Positions 7,753 through 8,968 of a stretch of DNA of 8,968 bases are shown here, one piece after another; positions within the stretch are counted from its first letter, which is position 1; each line of letters begins with the position of its first letter. The stretch is from positions 1 through 8,968 of the forward strand of contig SKTL01000512.1 of NCBI GenBank assembly GCA_007122555.1, given 5' to 3'. Position numbers and translations under genes: made by a program. A model generated the notes under the pieces. It had not been told where the DNA came from. It searched no databases and saw only the letters and a program-made list of their open reading frames with translations. This DNA is from Thermomicrobiaceae bacterium. Lineage in GTDB: Bacteria > Chloroflexota > Chloroflexia > Thermomicrobiales > Thermomicrobiaceae.

Positions 7753-8283
7753 TCACTCGTTGCTCGTTGCTCGTTGCTCGGCATTACTTTGCATAACCCA
7801 GGCATTAAATTCCCGGGCTTGCTTTTCAAATTCTTCCTGTCTTTTTTGGTAAGACTCAACCTGTGCATTAAATTCTGAAACCATTTTTCGAAAATCGTTG
7901 AATTCTTCCGGTGATGCATCTTCGGAAGGGTTTGCGGCTTGAATGGAGGCTCTTTTTTCCTGAAGTGCTTTGTAGATATTATCCAATTCTTCTTTGGTTT
8001 GATTCAAGCTTTGGGCATTTTTCTTTACATCACAATTTTCGCTGTCTGTTCCTATCCCCTTATCAGATTCCGCGGGCACCGATTCCGTTGTTTCATTGAT
8101 TTGGGGACTGTTTTTAAAAGAAAACATTGTTTTAAAAGTTTCATGCTGTGATCGCGGTACCTGAGTCAGGTCATCGGTAAAACGTAAATTTCCATTTTCA
8201 TCCCTGTATTGATACATCTGAGCCCATGCCGAAATGGCAAAAAACCATAGACAAACGGCTAAAACCAAATATCGAATAACCAT
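7753..8283 (-). CDS. Exported DUF4124 protein with C-terminal coiled coil
   Basis: A 176-residue protein from ATG 8283, with a perfect AAGGAG five bases upstream (a TTG one codon earlier is unlikely). Residues 1-21 are a Sec signal peptide with an Ala-Trp-Ala cleavage site. The mature N-terminus 'QMYQYRDENGNLRFTDDLTQ' followed by 'VP' matches the short DUF4124 motif (Y.W.D.nG...ftD.p..vP), seen in many periplasmic proteins of proteobacteria and of unknown function. Residues about 45-84 are polar and probably disordered; about 85-168 are Lys/Glu/Gln-rich and should form a helical coiled coil broken near 'NPSED'. There is one Cys in the mature protein (Cys84). It lies between two pseudopilin genes in the same direction, 32 bases after the first, so a periplasmic role linked to pilus assembly is plausible but not shown. 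Its last codons are made of a 7-bp tandem repeat. Confidence 0.85.
   Translation of the reverse strand: MVIRYLVLAVCLWFFAISAWAQMYQYRDENGNLRFTDDLTQVPRSQHETFKTMFSFKNSPQINETTESVPAESDKGIGTDSENCDVKKNAQSLNQTKEELDNIYKALQEKRASIQAANPSEDASPEEFNDFRKMVSEFNAQVESYQKRQEEFEKQAREFNAWVMQSNAEQRATSNE
7756..7780 (-). repeat. 7-bp tandem repeat at the 3' end of the DUF4124 gene
   Basis: The plus strand has three full CTCGTTG units (7756-7762, 7763-7769, 7770-7776) and a partial CTCG (7777-7780). On the minus strand these encode the last residues EQRATSNE just before TGA (7755-7753). Because the unit is not a multiple of three, the peptide is read in all three frames of the repeat, and a change of one unit would move the stop. 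Confidence 0.85.
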
Positions 8284-8288
8284 CAAAA

Positions 8289-8308
8289 CTCCTTATTATT
8301 ATTATTAT
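8289..8308 (-). promoter_or_regulatory. Strong Shine-Dalgarno with an upstream ATT/AAT trinucleotide run
   Basis: Minus strand AAGGAG (8294-8289), five bases before ATG 8283, decides the start of the DUF4124 gene. It is preceded directly by five AAT-type triplets (8293-8308 on the plus strand reads TTATTATTATTATTAT). The run keeps the ribosome site in an unstructured A/T-rich context and is a simple-sequence tract that could change length. Confidence 0.7.
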
Positions 8309-8315
8309 GAACTTT

Positions 8316-8768
8316 TCAATCATCTGCCATGCGGGCGTTGCCATTAATATTTACAAAAATCCGAATGGTTCTTCCTGAACTATTCGTCAAAGTAACATTG
8401 CCCATGGGACTGACCAACCCGCCCCTGCTGTTATAAGTTAACACACGGCCTGAGCCGAATGTTGCATCCATCTGCACTCCGGCCGGCAGAGTATGGGTTT
8501 TGATATTCCAATCATTAATGTTCGGATTCCACTTTTCTGTTTTGTATGTGTTTTCTGTTTCAGAAAACTCTATTCGGGTGGTTGCATTTGCCTTGATCGA
8601 ATAAATTCGCGCATCCTGAATTGATAAAAGCACCTGGCGACCGGCTTCTCCTAACCGGGAGCTGTTTATCCAAAATAACCCATTAGGTATTGCAATGGAT
8701 GATAAAATGGCCACCACGCTAAGAACCATCATCAATTCGATCAATGTAAATCCGGGCGAATTTTTCAT
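8316..8768 (-). CDS. GspH/FimT pseudopilin, first copy
   Basis: A 150-residue prepilin: leader 'MKNSPG', mature start 'FTLIELMMVLSVVAILSSIA' with Glu at position 5, followed by 'IPN', a polar turn and 'LLSIQDARIYSIKANATTRI', then a beta-rich head with 'LTYNSRGGLVSP' and a C-terminal 'IRIFVNINGNARM'. This is the GspH/FimT plan: helix, 'AR..AI' segment, RG turn, and a final 'G....' strand. It is a second, clearly divergent member next to the copy at 7120-7593, so one may act as FimU in the tip complex and the other as an alternative or additional tip subunit. ATG 8768 is chosen because it has GGAG ten bases upstream and gives a normal six-residue leader; a GTG at 8786 is in frame but would include the ribosome site in the coding region. 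It is the first complete gene after a candidate sigma-54 promoter. Confidence 0.86.
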   Translation of the reverse strand: MKNSPGFTLIELMMVLSVVAILSSIAIPNGLFWINSSRLGEAGRQVLLSIQDARIYSIKANATTRIEFSETENTYKTEKWNPNINDWNIKTHTLPAGVQMDATFGSGRVLTYNSRGGLVSPMGNVTLTNSSGRTIRIFVNINGNARMADD

Positions 8769-8808
8769 TTTGCAAATTCTCCACACGCCTATAATAGTAA
8801 CTCTTTAA

Positions 8809-8824
8809 TACAAATTTTGTGCCA
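8809..8824 (-). promoter_or_regulatory. Candidate sigma-54 (RpoN) promoter for the minor-pilin operon
   Basis: Minus strand TGGCACAAAATTTGTA, compared with the RpoN consensus TGGCACRNNNNTTGCW: every fixed position matches except the C of the -12 GC, which is T. The -24 GG (8823-8822) and the -12 G (8811) have the correct spacing. Transcription would start near 8798, giving a leader of about 30 bases that includes the GGAG of the first pseudopilin gene. In several bacteria pilin genes are driven by sigma-54 with the activator PilR. The mismatch lies in a conserved position, so activity may be reduced. A sigma-70-like TATTAT at 8796-8791 exists but has no good -35. Confidence 0.5.
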
Positions 8825-8825
8825 T

Positions 8826-8854
8826 GTTTAAAATTAAACCTTTTCTCGGGTAAC
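8826..8854 (-). repeat. 29-bp direct repeat, downstream copy (duplicated ATPase gene end)
   Basis: This segment matches 8892-8920 at 25 of 29 bases. On the minus strand it begins GTTACCCGAGAAAAGG and would read VTREKV-stop, while the other copy is the real end of the ATPase gene (VTWEQV-stop). It contains the perfect inverted repeat GTTTAA-aa-TTAAAC (8826-8839) and directly abuts the candidate sigma-54 -24 element. It may be a relic of a duplication, or a protein-binding site, or both. Confidence 0.75.
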
Positions 8855-8862
8855 TGTTTTTT

Positions 8863-8890
8863 CGTCATTCCGGCAAAAACCGGAATCCAG
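8863..8890. repeat. REP-like intergenic hairpin (CGTCATTCCGG ... CCGGAATCCAG)
   Basis: ATTCCGG (8867-8873) and CCGGAAT (8880-8886) form a perfect 7-bp stem with loop CAAAAA, flanked by CGTC and CCAG. The pattern 'GTCATTCCGGC...CCGGAATCCAG' is a familiar dispersed intergenic repeat of many proteobacteria. It lies exactly between the two 29-bp direct repeats. Neither strand has a T-run straight after the stem, so it is not a standard intrinsic terminator, though it may act in mRNA 3'-end protection after the ATPase gene. Confidence 0.65.
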
Positions 8891-8891
8891 T

Positions 8892-8920
8892 GTTTCAAAT
8901 TAAACCTGTTCCCAGGTAAC
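8892..8920 (-). repeat. 29-bp direct repeat, upstream copy (overlaps ATPase stop codon)
   Basis: Upstream partner of 8826-8854, 66 bases away start to start. On the minus strand it begins GTTACCTGGGAACAGG and supplies the last six codons and the stop of the ATPase gene. The inverted repeat in it (GTTTCA-aa-TTAAAC) has one mismatch. Its centre is about 108 bases before the inferred transcription start, a distance at which sigma-54 activators commonly bind. Confidence 0.75.
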
Positions 8921-8968
8921 CCTCAAAACTTCTTCACAGGTGGTGACTCCTTCCAGAAGTTTTTTCAC
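8900..8968 (-). CDS. C-terminal end of a PilB/GspE-type secretion ATPase (5' part outside window)
   Basis: Only the last 22 codons and the TAA stop are inside the window. Read from the edge they give 'VKKLLEGVTTCEEVLRVTWE' followed by QV and stop. The pattern 'EG(V/I)TT.EEVLRVT' close to the C-terminus is typical of the GspE/PilB family of hexameric ATPases that power type II secretion and type IV pilus extension. That fits the pilus genes that follow in the same direction. The fragment cannot separate PilB from GspE, and contains none of the Walker motifs. The stop codon lies inside the upstream copy of a 29-base direct repeat (see 8826-8920), and the second copy of that repeat would encode a very similar tail. 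Confidence 0.72.
   Translation of the reverse strand: MKKLLEGVTTCEEVLRVTWEQV

Noticed and set aside
7756..7780. CRISPR-like or integron attC array
   Set aside because: The repeats are 7-bp head-to-tail units without spacers, and there are no cas or integrase genes; it is a simple tandem repeat.
8925..8963. Inverted repeat AAAACTTCT ... AGAAGTTTT followed by a T-run on the plus strand
   Set aside because: The arms are codons of the ATPase C-terminus (KKLL and CEEVL region), the loop is 21 bases, and no plus-strand gene ends here, so a terminator is not supported.

Overview
The window carries one strand-consistent gene cluster, all on the minus strand and read from the right edge to the left edge. 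It encodes the minor-pilin and tip-adhesin part of a type IV pilus. The transcription order is: the last codons of a PilB/GspE-type ATPase (8968-8900), a first GspH/FimT pseudopilin (8768-8316), a secreted DUF4124 coiled-coil protein (8283-7753), a second GspH/FimT pseudopilin (7593-7120), PilW (7062-6358), PilV (6348-5896), PilX (5899-5291), and a very large PilY1 that opens at 5236 and leaves the window at base 1 with no stop. I read the PilY1 frame across the whole left part of the window: 1745 codons without a stop, so more than half of the window is this one gene.

The organism looks like a Gram-negative bacterium of moderate GC, most likely a deltaproteobacterium (Desulfobacterota, possibly Desulfobacterales). 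This rests on the style of PilY1 (the N-terminal 'YYGYFDSYKCY' block, an inserted PA14-like domain, great length) and on the intergenic repeat types. It is an inference, not a proof.

The genes should work together. In well-studied systems FimU/FimT, PilV, PilW and PilX form a priming complex with PilY1 that starts pilus assembly and sits at the fibre tip, while PilB-type ATPases drive extension. Spacing suggests a polycistronic unit: pilV and pilX overlap by 4 bases, pilW and pilV are 9 bases apart, and most genes have a clear Shine-Dalgarno site.

Three non-coding intervals deserve attention. Between the ATPase stop and the first pseudopilin (8769-8899) there is a near-consensus sigma-54 promoter, a REP-like hairpin, and a second copy of the ATPase gene's 3' end. 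Between the DUF4124 gene and the second pseudopilin (7594-7752) there is a cluster of inverted repeats. The DUF4124 gene itself ends in a 7-bp tandem repeat that contains its stop-codon context. No tRNA, rRNA, CRISPR array or insertion sequence was seen.
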